Assembly: GCA_902779305.1 (NCBI GenBank)
Contig: CACZBD010000006.1
Span: forward strand, 1-64,000
Source of the DNA: an uncultured Lachnospiraceae bacterium
GTDB lineage: Bacteria > Bacillota > Clostridia > Lachnospirales > Lachnospiraceae
Length of the DNA stretch: 64,000 bases
Reading direction: 5' to 3'
Shown: in pieces, positions 1 to 9,800 of the stretch
Numbering within the stretch: position 1 is the first letter of the stretch
Layout: each line of letters opens with the position of its first letter
Translations under genes and position numbers: made by a program
The notes under the pieces: generated by a model
Databases searched by the model: none
What the model was told of the DNA's origin: nothing
Seen by the model: the letters and a program-made list of their open reading frames with translations, nothing else

Positions 1-12
1 GCACCCTCCTTT
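1..12 (-). promoter_or_regulatory. Ribosome binding site of a gene just beyond the left edge
   Basis: Read on the minus strand the first bases give AAAGGAGGGTGC, a near-perfect Shine-Dalgarno sequence with no start codon left inside the window. The next gene of the alr operon therefore probably begins within a few bases to the left. In many Firmicutes a MazF/PemK toxin gene follows alr. That identity is an inference only, since no coding sequence is visible. Confidence 0.5.
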
Positions 13-86
13 GGATTTTGTCTGTCAACTCAATCCTAACACAAGGACCAGGTGCTTTCTCTTTATTTTATTTTCCTACAAAAACT

Positions 87-1217
87 TTACCCTACTCCCA
101 CAAATACTCGTGGAACGCGTTCGGAAATATCACAGACCAGTTCGTAATTAAACCTTCCGGAACAGTTTCCAAGTTCCTCTGCGCTGATCTTAAGTTCTCC
201 CTGTTCCCCGAGAAGCACCACTTCGTCATATTCTCTTGCTTCCGGGATATCCGTCACATCGACCATCATCTGGTCCATGCAGACACGTCCAAGGATCGGC
301 GCCTTTTTCCCGCGGATCAGTACATAGCCTTTGGATGATAAGGATCTGGGATATCCGTCCGCATAACCTACGGGGATCGTTGCGACTAACGTATGATCAT
401 GTTCCGTTGTATAAGTCCCGCCGTAACTGATCTGCACACCTTTATTCAGTTCCTTGATCATCACGATCCTGCTGTAAAGGGACATCACGGGTCTAAGCGG
501 AATGTCTTTTCGCACCTCATCGGACGGCATCAGGCCGTACAGCGTGACGCCGCAACGGACAAGATCCAGATTTGCGATCGGAAGATCCATGATCCCTGCG
601 GAATTGGAACAGTGTTTATAGGTAAAGTGCAGTCCCTGCTCTTCGCAGTCATCGATAAATGACCGGAATCTGTCAAGCTGTCTGATCGTCAGTTCCTTAT
701 CCGTTTCATCTGCTCTTGCAAAATGCGTCATGATGCCTTCCGGAACGATATGCGGATAGGAAACGATCTGTTTTGCAGTCTCAACGCCTGCTTTGTCACA
801 TCTTACTCCGATCCTCGACATTCCGGTGTCTACTTTCAGATGGATCCTTACGTCCTTATGCAGTTTGGATGCACAGGCGCTTAGTGCTTTTGCGGTTTCT
901 TCCTTAAACACGCAGAGCGAAATGTCATTTTGGATCAGCGCCTCATAATCCTCCGCAAACGTATAGCCAAGGATCAGGATCGGTTTCCCAATCCCGTGTG
1001 TCCGAAGATCAAGCGCTTCCTCTGCCGTTGCGACGGCAAAGCCATGCAGATATGAAAGATGTTCCGTGTGTTTTGCGATCGGAACGGCCCCGTGCCCGTA
1101 TCCGTTTGCTTTGATCACGGCGATGATCCCTGCATTTCTTGATAGTTCATGCATTCTCTCCAGATTATAAACCACATGATCCAGATCGATCTTTGCATAG
1201 ATTCTGTTTGTGCCCAT
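87..1217 (-). CDS. alr: Alanine racemase
   Basis: A PLP enzyme that interconverts L- and D-alanine for peptidoglycan synthesis in the cytoplasm. The 376 residues match the usual family length. The N-terminal barrel carries the PLP lysine in VIKANGYGHG (Lys36), and the C-terminal domain has the catalytic-tyrosine region ISYGGTYTT and the conserved RVCMDQMMVDVT stretch. The ATG follows AAAGAGG with good spacing. It lies 66 bases after nnr on the same strand, continuing the run from the citrate synthase gene, and a strong ribosome binding site for a further gene follows at the window edge. The assignment is secure. Nothing in the sequence separates a biosynthetic from a catabolic role, but the housekeeping context favours biosynthesis. 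Confidence 0.96.
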   Translation of the reverse strand: MGTNRIYAKIDLDHVVYNLERMHELSRNAGIIAVIKANGYGHGAVPIAKHTEHLSYLHGFAVATAEEALDLRTHGIGKPILILGYTFAEDYEALIQNDISLCVFKEETAKALSACASKLHKDVRIHLKVDTGMSRIGVRCDKAGVETAKQIVSYPHIVPEGIMTHFARADETDKELTIRQLDRFRSFIDDCEEQGLHFTYKHCSNSAGIMDLPIANLDLVRCGVTLYGLMPSDEVRKDIPLRPVMSLYSRIVMIKELNKGVQISYGGTYTTEHDHTLVATIPVGYADGYPRSLSSKGYVLIRGKKAPILGRVCMDQMMVDVTDIPEAREYDEVVLLGEQGELKISAEELGNCSGRFNYELVCDISERVPRVFVGVG

Positions 1218-1283
1218 TTTTTCCTCTTTACCGTATGCGTTTTTTCGAATATCCGGTTGCTTTTGAAAAACCCGCAGTCCTTA

Positions 1284-2774
1284 TCATATCACAAAATCAC
1301 TGAAATGTGGGATCATATCTGAAGCGATCATTCCAGACATGCCTTTTTCCTTCGCGGCAAGGTCTCCGGAAAGCCCATGGATACAGCATCCGTAAGCCGC
1401 AGCCTTCAGCGGTTCAATCCCCTGTCCGAGTAATGACGCGATCAGTCCCGTCAGCACATCCCCGGAACCGGCCGTTGCCATGCCGGAATTGCCGGATACA
1501 TTCAGATAGATCTTCTCCCCGTCCGAGATCACGGTCCTTGCATCCTTCAACACACAGATCAGCCCGTATTCCCTGGCATAACCTTTACAGTTTGCGATCA
1601 GGTCGTTCCTGATATCGGAAACATCTCTTTTCACAAGTCTTGAAAACTCGCCAAGATGCGGTGTGATGATCACGGTCCTGTCCTGTTCGCCTAATGCATC
1701 CATAAGCTCAGCATGTTCGGAAAGCAGATTCAGTGCATCGGCATCCAACACAAGTGGCAGTTCACATGTGAGGATCACGGTCTTTAAAAGCTCGTATGCC
1801 ATTTCCGAAGCAAGTCCCGGCCCGATCGCGATCACATCTGCCCACTGCAGACAGCCGGACAACTCACCCGGATCGCTGTCATAAGTCCTCACCATGACTT
1901 CCGGAATGCTGTTTAATAGCAGATCCCGGTTCTTTTCATGCGTATAGACCATGACCATGCCGGCGCCGGATCGAAGGGCGGATGTGGCGCTTAAAACCGC
2001 TGCGCCTCCGGTACTTTTTGACCCTGCGATCAAAAGCACCTTCCCGAAAGTGCCTTTATTGGAATAAGCGCTTCTTTTGATCTCTTTCAGATCATCCTTC
2101 TCCACGGCAAACACATCGCCTTCTTCTGCTTCCCCGGGAAAGATCCCGATGGGATGCATGATAAGCTTTTTGCAATATTCACAGCCCGGATACAGGAACT
2201 GTCCAATCTTATAACTTCCGAACGTCACGCAAAGATCGCTCTTTACGGCAGGGCCCGGAACTTTTCCGCTTGAAGCATCCACGCCCGTCGGGATATCCAC
2301 GCTGACAACAGGAACCTTAAGCGCATTGATGCAATGAATCAGTGCATGACAAGAAGGATCCGGTTCTCCGTGAAACCCGATCCCGAAGATCGCATCGATC
2401 AAAATCGTACAGGGAGTATTTTTCAGAAAATCCGCGCATGCTTCAACAGAACCGTTTACGATGCGAACGCCTAAACGGTTCGCGATCCTTACCTGTCTTG
2501 CACATTCGGAGCCTTCCTCCGGATCCTGAAGCATATAGACAACGGGATCAAAATGCTCTTCTTTCAGGAGTCTTGCAATACAGACACCGTCTCCGCCGTT
2601 GTTTCCTTTTGCACAGACGACAACCGCATGCGTTGTATCATATCCGGCTTTACGGATCTCTGAAACGGTTGCAAGTGCAGCCCGTTCCATCAAAACAGGG
2701 GAAGGGATCCCGATGTCTTCGATCGTATGCCGGTCAAGTTGTTTCATCCTTTGGCTGTTCAGTAGTCTTTTCAT
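1284..2774 (-). CDS. nnr: Bifunctional NAD(P)H-hydrate epimerase / ADP-dependent dehydratase
   Basis: Repairs hydrated NAD(P)H. The N-terminal YjeF-type domain (about residues 1-215) epimerises NAD(P)HX, and the C-terminal ribokinase-like domain (about 230-490) dehydrates S-NAD(P)HX using ADP. The N-terminal domain shows the KGNNGGDG loop. The C-terminal domain shows NSGMATAGSGDVLTGLIAS, with the GSGDVL anion-hole and catalytic-Asp signature. The 496-residue length is normal for the fused form. Its start overlaps the end of the preceding coiled-coil gene by 41 bases, which suggests translational coupling, because the site before this ATG is only a weak match (TCGGAAA). alr follows downstream, an order common in Firmicutes. 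Confidence 0.95.
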   Translation of the reverse strand: MKRLLNSQRMKQLDRHTIEDIGIPSPVLMERAALATVSEIRKAGYDTTHAVVVCAKGNNGGDGVCIARLLKEEHFDPVVYMLQDPEEGSECARQVRIANRLGVRIVNGSVEACADFLKNTPCTILIDAIFGIGFHGEPDPSCHALIHCINALKVPVVSVDIPTGVDASSGKVPGPAVKSDLCVTFGSYKIGQFLYPGCEYCKKLIMHPIGIFPGEAEEGDVFAVEKDDLKEIKRSAYSNKGTFGKVLLIAGSKSTGGAAVLSATSALRSGAGMVMVYTHEKNRDLLLNSIPEVMVRTYDSDPGELSGCLQWADVIAIGPGLASEMAYELLKTVILTCELPLVLDADALNLLSEHAELMDALGEQDRTVIITPHLGEFSRLVKRDVSDIRNDLIANCKGYAREYGLICVLKDARTVISDGEKIYLNVSGNSGMATAGSGDVLTGLIASLLGQGIEPLKAAAYGCCIHGLSGDLAAKEKGMSGMIASDMIPHFSDFVI

Positions 2775-3402
2775 TTTCCGATTTTTTCAGAGAAGGAAGT
2801 GTCGGCTCGTATTTCATGTCAAACAGTTCCATGACATCATGCCCGAAGATATCGTGCATATATGCATAGAGCTCCGCATTGTTCACTTCCTTGTTCTGCT
2901 TTTTCAGGATATTTTTCTTCAGGCTGACCCTGACTTCACGGATCCATGCCGCGATCTCTTCGATCTCTTTTGTGTTGTCCCGAAGCTTCTCGTAGCACAG
3001 TTCCATGGTATGGATCATCAGTTCACGGTTGATGCTGTCGATCTCACGGGGCAGTTCCATCAGTTCGTCCTCGTTGCGGTCGAGTTTTTCGTTCACTTCA
3101 TTGATCAGCCGTTTGTTATCCTCTAGTTTCCTGCCCTTTGCTTCATCCGAGGAATTCTCGACGCCGTCCATATTGACAACGATCTCATCCATCAGATTGT
3201 TCTTGATCTTTTTCAGATCCTTGTTTTCGTTATTCAGTTTGCCCTGTCTCTTCAGGACTTCCTGAAGCTTTTTTTCCAGTTCCTTGATCTCTTCCGTGGT
3301 GCCGGTCTTGGAAAACAGCTTATGCCACTTCGGATCTAAGATCAGTACCGGGATCTTTTTCCCGGTCAGTGCATTTTTAAATTGTTCTTCATGTTCTGCC
3401 AT
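2734..3402 (-). CDS. Coiled-coil protein of unknown function
   Basis: A 222-residue charged protein that I do not recognise. Residues about 35-140 are very rich in Lys and Glu with heptad-like spacing, predicting a long coiled coil. There is no signal peptide or membrane segment, so it is probably cytoplasmic. The start is well supported by GAGGTGATCCT before the ATG. It sits between rex and nnr, and its 3' end overlaps nnr by 41 bases, so it is expressed with metabolic housekeeping genes. A role in redox or cell-wall metabolism would be only a guess from position. Similar short coiled-coil proteins are often annotated as hypothetical in clostridial genomes. Confidence 0.8.
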   Translation of the reverse strand: MAEHEEQFKNALTGKKIPVLILDPKWHKLFSKTGTTEEIKELEKKLQEVLKRQGKLNNENKDLKKIKNNLMDEIVVNMDGVENSSDEAKGRKLEDNKRLINEVNEKLDRNEDELMELPREIDSINRELMIHTMELCYEKLRDNTKEIEEIAAWIREVRVSLKKNILKKQNKEVNNAELYAYMHDIFGHDVMELFDMKYEPTLPSLKKSENEKTTEQPKDETT

Positions 3403-3443
3403 AGGATCACCTCAGATGAAAACATGCATACGTGAAAATCAAT

Positions 3444-4067
3444 TTACTTTACCAGATTATAGGAAAGGCGCATCAGGCTTTCGGAAAGATGCACATTCTC
3501 GACGATCACATTTCCCGGGACATCCAGATCGACATGCGCAAAATTCCAGATCGCTTTGATCCCGCAGTCCACCAAAAGCGCCGCGACCTTGACAGCGCTC
3601 GCTTTCGGAATGGCGAGCACGGCAATGTCCACATTATGGCGGCGGATAAACGGCTCGATCTCTTCCATCGGCGCCACTTTGATGCCGCGGATCTCTTTGC
3701 CGAGGACCTCCTTATCAACATCAAAGATCCCTTCAATGACAAAACCGCGTTTTTCAAAGTTTTCGTAATTTGCCAGAGCCTGTCCGAGATTCCCCGCTCC
3801 GATCAGGATCATATGATGTTTGTGATCAAGTCCTAAGATCTTTGCGATCTCATCATAGAGAAAATTGACATTATAGCCGTAGCCCTGCTGTCCGAATCCG
3901 CCGAAATGGTTTAAGTCCTGTCTGATCTGGGATGCCGTGACTTTCATAAGATTAGAAAGTTCCCTTGAGGAGATCCTTTCGATCCCGTTGTCCCGAAGTT
4001 CCCCAAGATATCTGTAGTATCTTGGCAGGCGTTTAATGACTACGGTTGAAATTCCTTTATCTTCCAC
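3444..4067 (-). CDS. rex: Redox-sensing transcriptional repressor Rex
   Basis: A dimeric repressor that binds operators when NADH/NAD+ is low and releases when NADH rises, controlling fermentation and electron-flow genes. The 207 residues comprise an N-terminal winged helix (about 1-80, with SNLMKVTASQIRQDLNHFG typical of the family) and a Rossmann NAD(H) domain with the GAGNLGQAL loop. The C-terminal swapped helix with NFAHVDLDVP also fits. The start codon is GTG, preceded by GGAGGATAACCT. It lies 23 bases after icd, in an operon with two TCA-type enzymes. A Rex-box-like sequence overlaps the promoter of that operon, which suggests autoregulation. Confidence 0.96.
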   Translation of the reverse strand: MEDKGISTVVIKRLPRYYRYLGELRDNGIERISSRELSNLMKVTASQIRQDLNHFGGFGQQGYGYNVNFLYDEIAKILGLDHKHHMILIGAGNLGQALANYENFEKRGFVIEGIFDVDKEVLGKEIRGIKVAPMEEIEPFIRRHNVDIAVLAIPKASAVKVAALLVDCGIKAIWNFAHVDLDVPGNVIVENVHLSESLMRLSYNLVK

Positions 4068-4090
4068 AGGTTATCCTCCGCAAGCTGCAA

Positions 4091-5302
4091 TCAAAGATAG
4101 GTTTCCAACGTCGCTCTGATCGCTTTGATAAAATCAAGGCTGTTCAATCCGACCGTTTCTTCAAGCGTCGTGATCTGGATCAGGTCTTTGGTCATCTTAC
4201 CGGATTCGATCGTCTCGATGGTCGCGCGCTCCAGTTTGTCGGCAAACTTCATCAGCGCTTCATTTCCGTCAAGTTCTCCCCGTTTTCTGAGCGCCCCGGT
4301 CCATGCAAAGATCGTCGCCACGGAATTCGTGGAGGTCTCTTCCCCTTTTAAGTGCCTGTAATAATGCCTCTGCACCGTACCGTGCGCCGCCTCATACTCA
4401 TATACACCGGAGGGCGACACCAGAACAGAGGTCATCATCGCAAGAGAGCCGAAAGCCGACGAGATCATGTCGCTCATCACATCCCCGTCATAATTCTTGC
4501 ACGCCCAGATCATACCACCTTCCGACTTCATGACACGCGCCACGATATCATCGATCAGGGAATAGAAATAGGTGATCCCGATGGCTTCGAATTTCTCTTT
4601 GTATTCGTTCTCATAGATCTCTTCAAAGACATCCTTGAAATGATGATCATATTGCTTGCTGATCGTGTCCTTTGCGCCAAACCACAGATCCTGTTTTAAG
4701 TCCAGCGCATAGTTAAAGCAGCTTCTTGCAAAACTTTCGATCGAAGGAGTGCAGTTATGTAAACCTTGTACAACACCGCCCTTTTCATCAAAATCATGGA
4801 CGAGTTCTCTTCTTTCGTTCCCGGAAGCATCTGTAAAGACCAGTTCAACTTTTCCGGCCTCTTTGATCTGCATTTCCGTGTTGCTGTACACATCCCCGTA
4901 TGCATGTCTTGCAATGGTGATGGGCTTTTTCCAGCTTTTGACATTGGGTTCGATCCCTTTGACGATGATCGGTGTGCGGAAGACCGTGCCGTTTAAGATG
5001 GAACGGATCGTTCCGTTCGGGCTCTTCCACATCTTCTTTAGGTTATATTCGCTCATTCTGGCAGCGTTCGGCGTGATCGTCGCACATTTTATGGCAACAC
5101 CGTATTTGGCCGTTGCATTGGCCGCATCGATCGTCACCTGATCGTCGGTCTCATTTCTGCGTTCCAGCCCGAGATCGTAATACTCCGTGTTCAGTTCGAT
5201 ATAGGGCGTGAGCAGTTCATCTTTGATCATCTGCCATAAGATCCTGGTCATCTCATCGCCGTCCATCTCCACAAGCGGTGTGGTCATCTTTATTTTTTCC
5301 AT
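4091..5302 (-). CDS. icd: NADP-dependent isocitrate dehydrogenase
   Basis: Oxidatively decarboxylates isocitrate to 2-oxoglutarate with NADP+, supplying glutamate carbon. At 403 residues it belongs to the homodimeric type usual in eukaryotes and some anaerobes rather than the E. coli type. Signatures include [16 protein letters not shown] at the N-terminus, NGTVFRTPI, and the metal/NADP region [17 protein letters not shown] followed by [15 protein letters not shown] place the start at the second in-frame ATG (5302), because AAAGGAGAAGAACC lies directly before it. This start overlaps the end of the citrate synthase gene by 13 bases, consistent with coupled translation of consecutive pathway enzymes. 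Aconitase is not in the window. Confidence 0.95.
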   Translation of the reverse strand: MEKIKMTTPLVEMDGDEMTRILWQMIKDELLTPYIELNTEYYDLGLERRNETDDQVTIDAANATAKYGVAIKCATITPNAARMSEYNLKKMWKSPNGTIRSILNGTVFRTPIIVKGIEPNVKSWKKPITIARHAYGDVYSNTEMQIKEAGKVELVFTDASGNERRELVHDFDEKGGVVQGLHNCTPSIESFARSCFNYALDLKQDLWFGAKDTISKQYDHHFKDVFEEIYENEYKEKFEAIGITYFYSLIDDIVARVMKSEGGMIWACKNYDGDVMSDMISSAFGSLAMMTSVLVSPSGVYEYEAAHGTVQRHYYRHLKGEETSTNSVATIFAWTGALRKRGELDGNEALMKFADKLERATIETIESGKMTKDLIQITTLEETVGLNSLDFIKAIRATLETYL

Positions 5303-6693
5303 GGTTCTTCTCCTTTGCACTGTTCACGGATGATCGTATCCAGTTCCTGATTGGTCATGACCGTCACACGGCCTTCATCATATTCTTTATCCACGATCGC
5401 CTTGATCTTTTTGACAAGCGATGACTGCTTGGATACCTGCTTGTTTTTCGGCAGTTTGTAGTAGGTGTTGATCCAGTGCGCGATCCCGGCAAGTCCGGAA
5501 GTATTGCTGACCGCGCAGAGCACCGGCCTGTTCAGGAATTTCTCGGTATCGAAGATATTGTAGATCTCTTCGTTCTTCAGAAGACCGTCCGCATGGATCC
5601 CCGCTCTTGTCACATTAAAGTTCTCTCCGACAAACGGTGTCCTCGGCGGGATCTGGTACCCGATCTCTTTGGTATAATATTCGGCAAGTTCCGTGATCAC
5701 GGTCGTATCCATGCCGTTCAGATCGCCCTTTAACTGCGCATATTCAAAGACCATGGCTTCCAGAGGCGTATTTCCGGTCCTCTCTCCGATGCCGAACAGG
5801 GAAGCATTGATCCCCGCGCAGCCGTACAGCCAGGCTGTCGTGGAATTGGAAACGGCTTTGTAAAAATCATTATGCCCGTGCCATTCCAGAAGATGCGGGC
5901 TGACACCTGCATGTTTGTTCAAACCGTAGATGATGCCCTGCACGCTTCTGGGGATCACCGCGCCGGGATAATTGACGCCGTATCCCATCGTATCGCAGGC
6001 CCTGACTTTGATCGGGATCTTATATTCATCCATCAGTTTCATGAGTTCAACGCAGAACGGGATCACATAGCCGTAGATATCCGCCCTGGTGATGTCTTCG
6101 AGATGACATCTGGGGCTGATCCCGGTCTCCAAGCATTCCTTTACGATGTTTAAGTAATGCTCCATGGCCTGTTTCCGGTTCATCTTCAGTTTGTAGAAAA
6201 TATGATAATCACTGCAGCTGACAAGAATTCCGGTTTCGGGCATGCCGATGTCCTTGACAAGCTGGAAATCTTCCTTGGATGCACGGATCCAGCTTGTGAT
6301 CTCCGGGAACTGATAGCCTCTTTCCATGCATTTATAAACGGCATCCCTGTCCTTCTTGGAATACAGGAAGAATTCGCTGGCACGGATCATGCCGTTCGGG
6401 CCGCCGAGTTTGTGCAGATAATCAAAGATCGTCACGATCTGTTCGGTCGTATACGGCGCTCTGCTCTGCTGTCCGTCGCGGAACGTTGTGTCCGTGATCC
6501 AGATCTCCTTGGGCATGTTATGCGGAACGATCCTGTCATTGAATGCGATCTTCGGTACTTCGTCATAGGGGAACAGGTTCCGGAATACATTCGGCGTTTC
6601 CACATTGACGAGCGGATACATATGCTCTTCCAGTTCCAGAAGATTGTTGACCGTATTCATGCGGACCGCACGGTTTTCACTGTCGTGTCTCAT
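5290..6693 (-). CDS. Citrate (Re)-synthase homologue (HMGL/isopropylmalate synthase superfamily)
   Basis: Likely condenses acetyl-CoA with oxaloacetate to form citrate with Re stereochemistry, as known for Clostridium kluyveri. The family is related to homocitrate and isopropylmalate synthases, not to the common Si-type enzyme. The barrel shows the metal and catalytic signature [15 protein letters not shown] and the HxH metal ligands in EWHGHND. The length of about 467 residues and the sequence before GQQ fit the Re-synthase group better than LeuA. The adjacent icd and the absence of leucine or lysine genes support the role. The ATG at 6693 follows GAGGTGACT; the upstream GTG at 6699 lacks a site. 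Homocitrate synthase remains an alternative. Confidence 0.82.
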   Translation of the reverse strand: MRHDSENRAVRMNTVNNLLELEEHMYPLVNVETPNVFRNLFPYDEVPKIAFNDRIVPHNMPKEIWITDTTFRDGQQSRAPYTTEQIVTIFDYLHKLGGPNGMIRASEFFLYSKKDRDAVYKCMERGYQFPEITSWIRASKEDFQLVKDIGMPETGILVSCSDYHIFYKLKMNRKQAMEHYLNIVKECLETGISPRCHLEDITRADIYGYVIPFCVELMKLMDEYKIPIKVRACDTMGYGVNYPGAVIPRSVQGIIYGLNKHAGVSPHLLEWHGHNDFYKAVSNSTTAWLYGCAGINASLFGIGERTGNTPLEAMVFEYAQLKGDLNGMDTTVITELAEYYTKEIGYQIPPRTPFVGENFNVTRAGIHADGLLKNEEIYNIFDTEKFLNRPVLCAVSNTSGLAGIAHWINTYYKLPKNKQVSKQSSLVKKIKAIVDKEYDEGRVTVMTNQELDTIIREQCKGEEPWKK

Positions 6694-6725
6694 AGTCACC
6701 TCGTAGTACTCTTGATTGATACCAT

Positions 6726-6761
6726 AAAAAAACCAAATGACGGCCGCCGCTTGGTTTTTTT
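6726..6761 (-). terminator. Intrinsic terminator or attenuator-like hairpin
   Basis: An 11-bp stem of A7CCAA pairing with TTGGT7 encloses a 14-base GC-rich loop, giving a U-tract on either strand. It can end the LRR operon upstream (gene end 6809). However, a TATAAT box lies between that gene and the hairpin, so it also falls in the leader of the citrate synthase operon, where it could act as an attenuator. Either reading is possible from sequence alone. Confidence 0.7.
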
Positions 6762-6775
6762 ACTTGCAGTTTCTT

Positions 6776-6804
6776 ATTATACTATGTCTTTTGTGAAAAA
6801 ACAA
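6776..6804 (-). promoter_or_regulatory. Putative promoter of the Re-citrate synthase/icd/rex operon
   Basis: On the minus strand TTGTTT at 6799-6804 and TATAAT at 6776-6781 are separated by 17 bases. The -10 is perfect and the -35 matches weakly. It is the only good -10 in the gap before the citrate synthase gene, and it is overlapped by a Rex-box-like sequence. Confidence 0.5.
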
Positions 6805-6808
6805 ACAA
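6791..6808 (-). promoter_or_regulatory. Candidate Rex operator
   Basis: The minus strand reads TTGTTTGTTTTTTCACAA. Against the established Rex consensus TTGTGAAWWWWTTCACAA, 15 of 18 positions agree, with a perfect right half-site and TTGT in the left. It covers the -35 element and spacer of the promoter in front of citrate synthase, icd and rex, a position suited to repression. This is a manual match, not a scored motif search. Confidence 0.5.
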
Positions 6809-9800
6809 TCAGGAAACGGGTTTCTGCTTTTTTTTGAAAACATCCTTCAGATTCCATAAAAGCAGCAGAACCCCGAGCCCAAGAAGGCTTAAGGAAACGA
6901 TTTTTCCGACAGGAACCACTTTTCCTGTTTTGGTCAGTGTATTATAGGATGCACCGATCTGGAAGAGATCCATTGCATCATCCATCAGCTCCTCTTCCGC
7001 AGGCTCTTCGGTCTCGACAAGCACCTCCTCCTGATAGAAATACATGGAAGAAGCATGTGCGATGGCAAAGGGCGAAAAATGGCCGGTTACAAAACGGATC
7101 CCGTCGGCACCGTTAACATCGGTCTTTTCACAGGACAGCGTCATCAGCGCGCCGTTATCGTTCAAAGTCACAACCTTCAGGTCATCGGAACCTGCAAGAT
7201 ACGAAGGAAGCGGCATCGTGATCTCCATCTTGTCGGTGTTCAGTTTCTTGATGGGAACCGTTCCCGTCGCATCGGTCATGGACATATCAAACATCGTCAG
7301 ATTCTTAGGATCGCTGTCTCCGAATGCGTTCAGATAGGCCGCTGCAAATTCCTCATCAGATGTATGTTCATCGCTGATCGTAAGGATAAAATGATCCGTA
7401 TTCCCGGGGATCACGGCAGAGGCTTTCGTCCCTGACTGCAGCGAAGAGCTTCTCAAATCATTGACCGTAATGGCATCTGCTTCCGTATAGGTAACGGAAG
7501 GCGCATTATCAACGGTATCCAGTAATGTTTCCAGATCGTCAGAGGTATTGCCGTTGATCCTGATATCGTTAAGCGGCTTATCACTCCAGGAAGAAAAATC
7601 GGAATAAGGCGAAAATGCGCTCTCCTTAACACCCGACATCAGATATTCCGTATTTCCGATCTTTACATGCGAATCAATGTCCACAACGCCCGTATCGTCC
7701 GGCTCTCTGGTCGCTTTCAGCAGATGCAGCGTATTTTTACCGTCGACCTGATCCGCGCTCATTGAATAAACGGCGCCGCGGAATCCAAGGAAATGAGGAT
7801 CAAACAGGGTACCGGAATCCGGATCCGTACCGTCGCGTATGATCGCATTGTCGATCCCGTTAAAAGCAAGGGTCCGAAGGTCCTTTGCGGAAAGCCTTGA
7901 AGCCGTAGGTTTATAGGAAACATCCGGGATCTTTGTTCCGGTGAGCAGGACCGTTTCCAAAGGCGCATCATCGAACAGATCAAAAGCGCCTAGCCCGATC
8001 GATTCCACCGATGGCGGAATGGACAGGGAAGACAGTTTCGTATTCTTAAACGCGCGGTCCTCAATATCCGTTAACCCTGCGGATAAGGATACCGTGTTCA
8101 GATTGGTACAGCCGTTAAACGCATCCTCCCCGATCGTCGTTACGGAAGGAGGAACGGAAACACCGGTAATGCTTGTATTTCCAAGGAAACAACCGGGCGC
8201 GATCTTTTTCACGCCTTCCGGGATCGTCACATTTCCGCCTTCGCCTTTATAGGACAACAGGATGTGGTCTCCGACGATCAGATAGTTGTCATTGTCCTGC
8301 TCTGCCTGCCAGGAAGCAAGCCAGGGCGTTCCGGAAAAAGCACCGAGTTCGATCGTTTCCACGCTGTCAGGAACGGATACTTGTTCAAGCGATTCACAAT
8401 GATAGAATGCCGCATAGCCGATGTCGGTGACCGTATCCGGAATATCTACATTCTGCAGGTTGCTTCTTGCAAACGCAAAATCACCGATCGAGGAAACCGT
8501 ATCCGGGATCGTGACCTGTTCCAGCTTATCATTCTTATAAAAGCAGCGGTTCCCGATCTTTGTGATATCGGAAGGAACATTCACATTCGCATCTTCCCCG
8601 TTATACGCATCCAAAACGCCGCGGATCACGGAGAATGTGTCTTCTTTGGAAGTGTTTTTCAGGTTACTGTTTGCGATGCCGTCTTCCAGTTCTGCCTTGT
8701 TCAGGTTGTAACTTCCCTTTACGGTCATGGCCGGAGACATCAGAAGCACTGCCTGGGAACCGACCACTTTCGTGGAACCCATTTCGCCGGGCAGGATGTT
8801 TTCTTCATAATCGATCTGTACCTGTGCCGGGGAAGTCAGGGAATCATCCGCTTCCGAAGGTTCATTAGCATCAGGATCCGTTCCGTCCACCGCTCCGTCC
8901 GTCTGGTCGGCATACGCATCTGCAGTGCCCGTAAGACCGGCACCGGAAACGGCGGCTACCGTCGGCTGAGAAACCAGTTTGTCGGACGGATCCACAAACT
9001 GCACCTTGACACCGTTACTCATGTAAAACGCAAGGTCATCAATGTAGCCGACAGAAGTCGGGATCACCGCGGATCTTAAGTTCACACAGTCGGAAAACGC
9101 ATAAGCTAAGATCTTGGATACGGAATTCGGGATCACGATCGTCGATAAGGACGGGCAGTTGGAAAACGAGTATTCCGGGATCTCTTTGACTTTTGAGGAA
9201 ATGGCGACCCCGGTTAAGTCTTTCGCGCCCCAGAAAGCATATTCGTTGATCTTTTCAACACTTGCCGGCATCGCATAGGTGGTGGCGCTCCGTCCTGCAA
9301 GATACTGCACGATGCTCTTTCCGTCACCTGAATACAACACCCCGTCCTGACAGAGAAAGTTCGGATTGTCGTCTGCCACGGGAATGCCGGATAACGATGT
9401 GCAGCCGGCAAAGGCGCCGGAGCCGATCTCATTGACTTTTCTCGGGATCGAAACACTGTATAAAGAAGAACACCCCGAAAAAGCGCTGGACCCGATGATC
9501 CGGACGCTTTCCGGGATGTATACCGTCTGCAGGTTTGTGCAGTTTTCAAAAGCAGCAAAATCAATGGTGCGGACACTGTCCGGGATCACCACGTTGCGCA
9601 AAGAAACATTACCGGAAAAGGAATCTTTTCCGATGGTCGAGATCATGTCAGGTAAAGTCAGATCCGCTTCATGCCCGGTATATTCCACAAGCGTGGCCCC
9701 GTCCATGACGAAATCACCATGCTGCGTTCCGATGGCATTGAACGGGAGGCTTGGCAGAACAAGCAGAATGATGCCTGTCACACATAACAATATGGCAATG

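Noticed and set aside
5290..6693. 2-isopropylmalate synthase (leuA)
   Set aside because: The gene sits with icd and rex rather than leu genes, lacks the LeuA regulatory domain and is closer in length and layout to Re-citrate synthase.
8264..9079. A 271-codon plus-strand frame opposite the 1005-residue LRR gene
   Set aside because: Composition rich in Arg, His and Ile is typical of an antisense shadow, and the opposite strand encodes clear LRR repeats.
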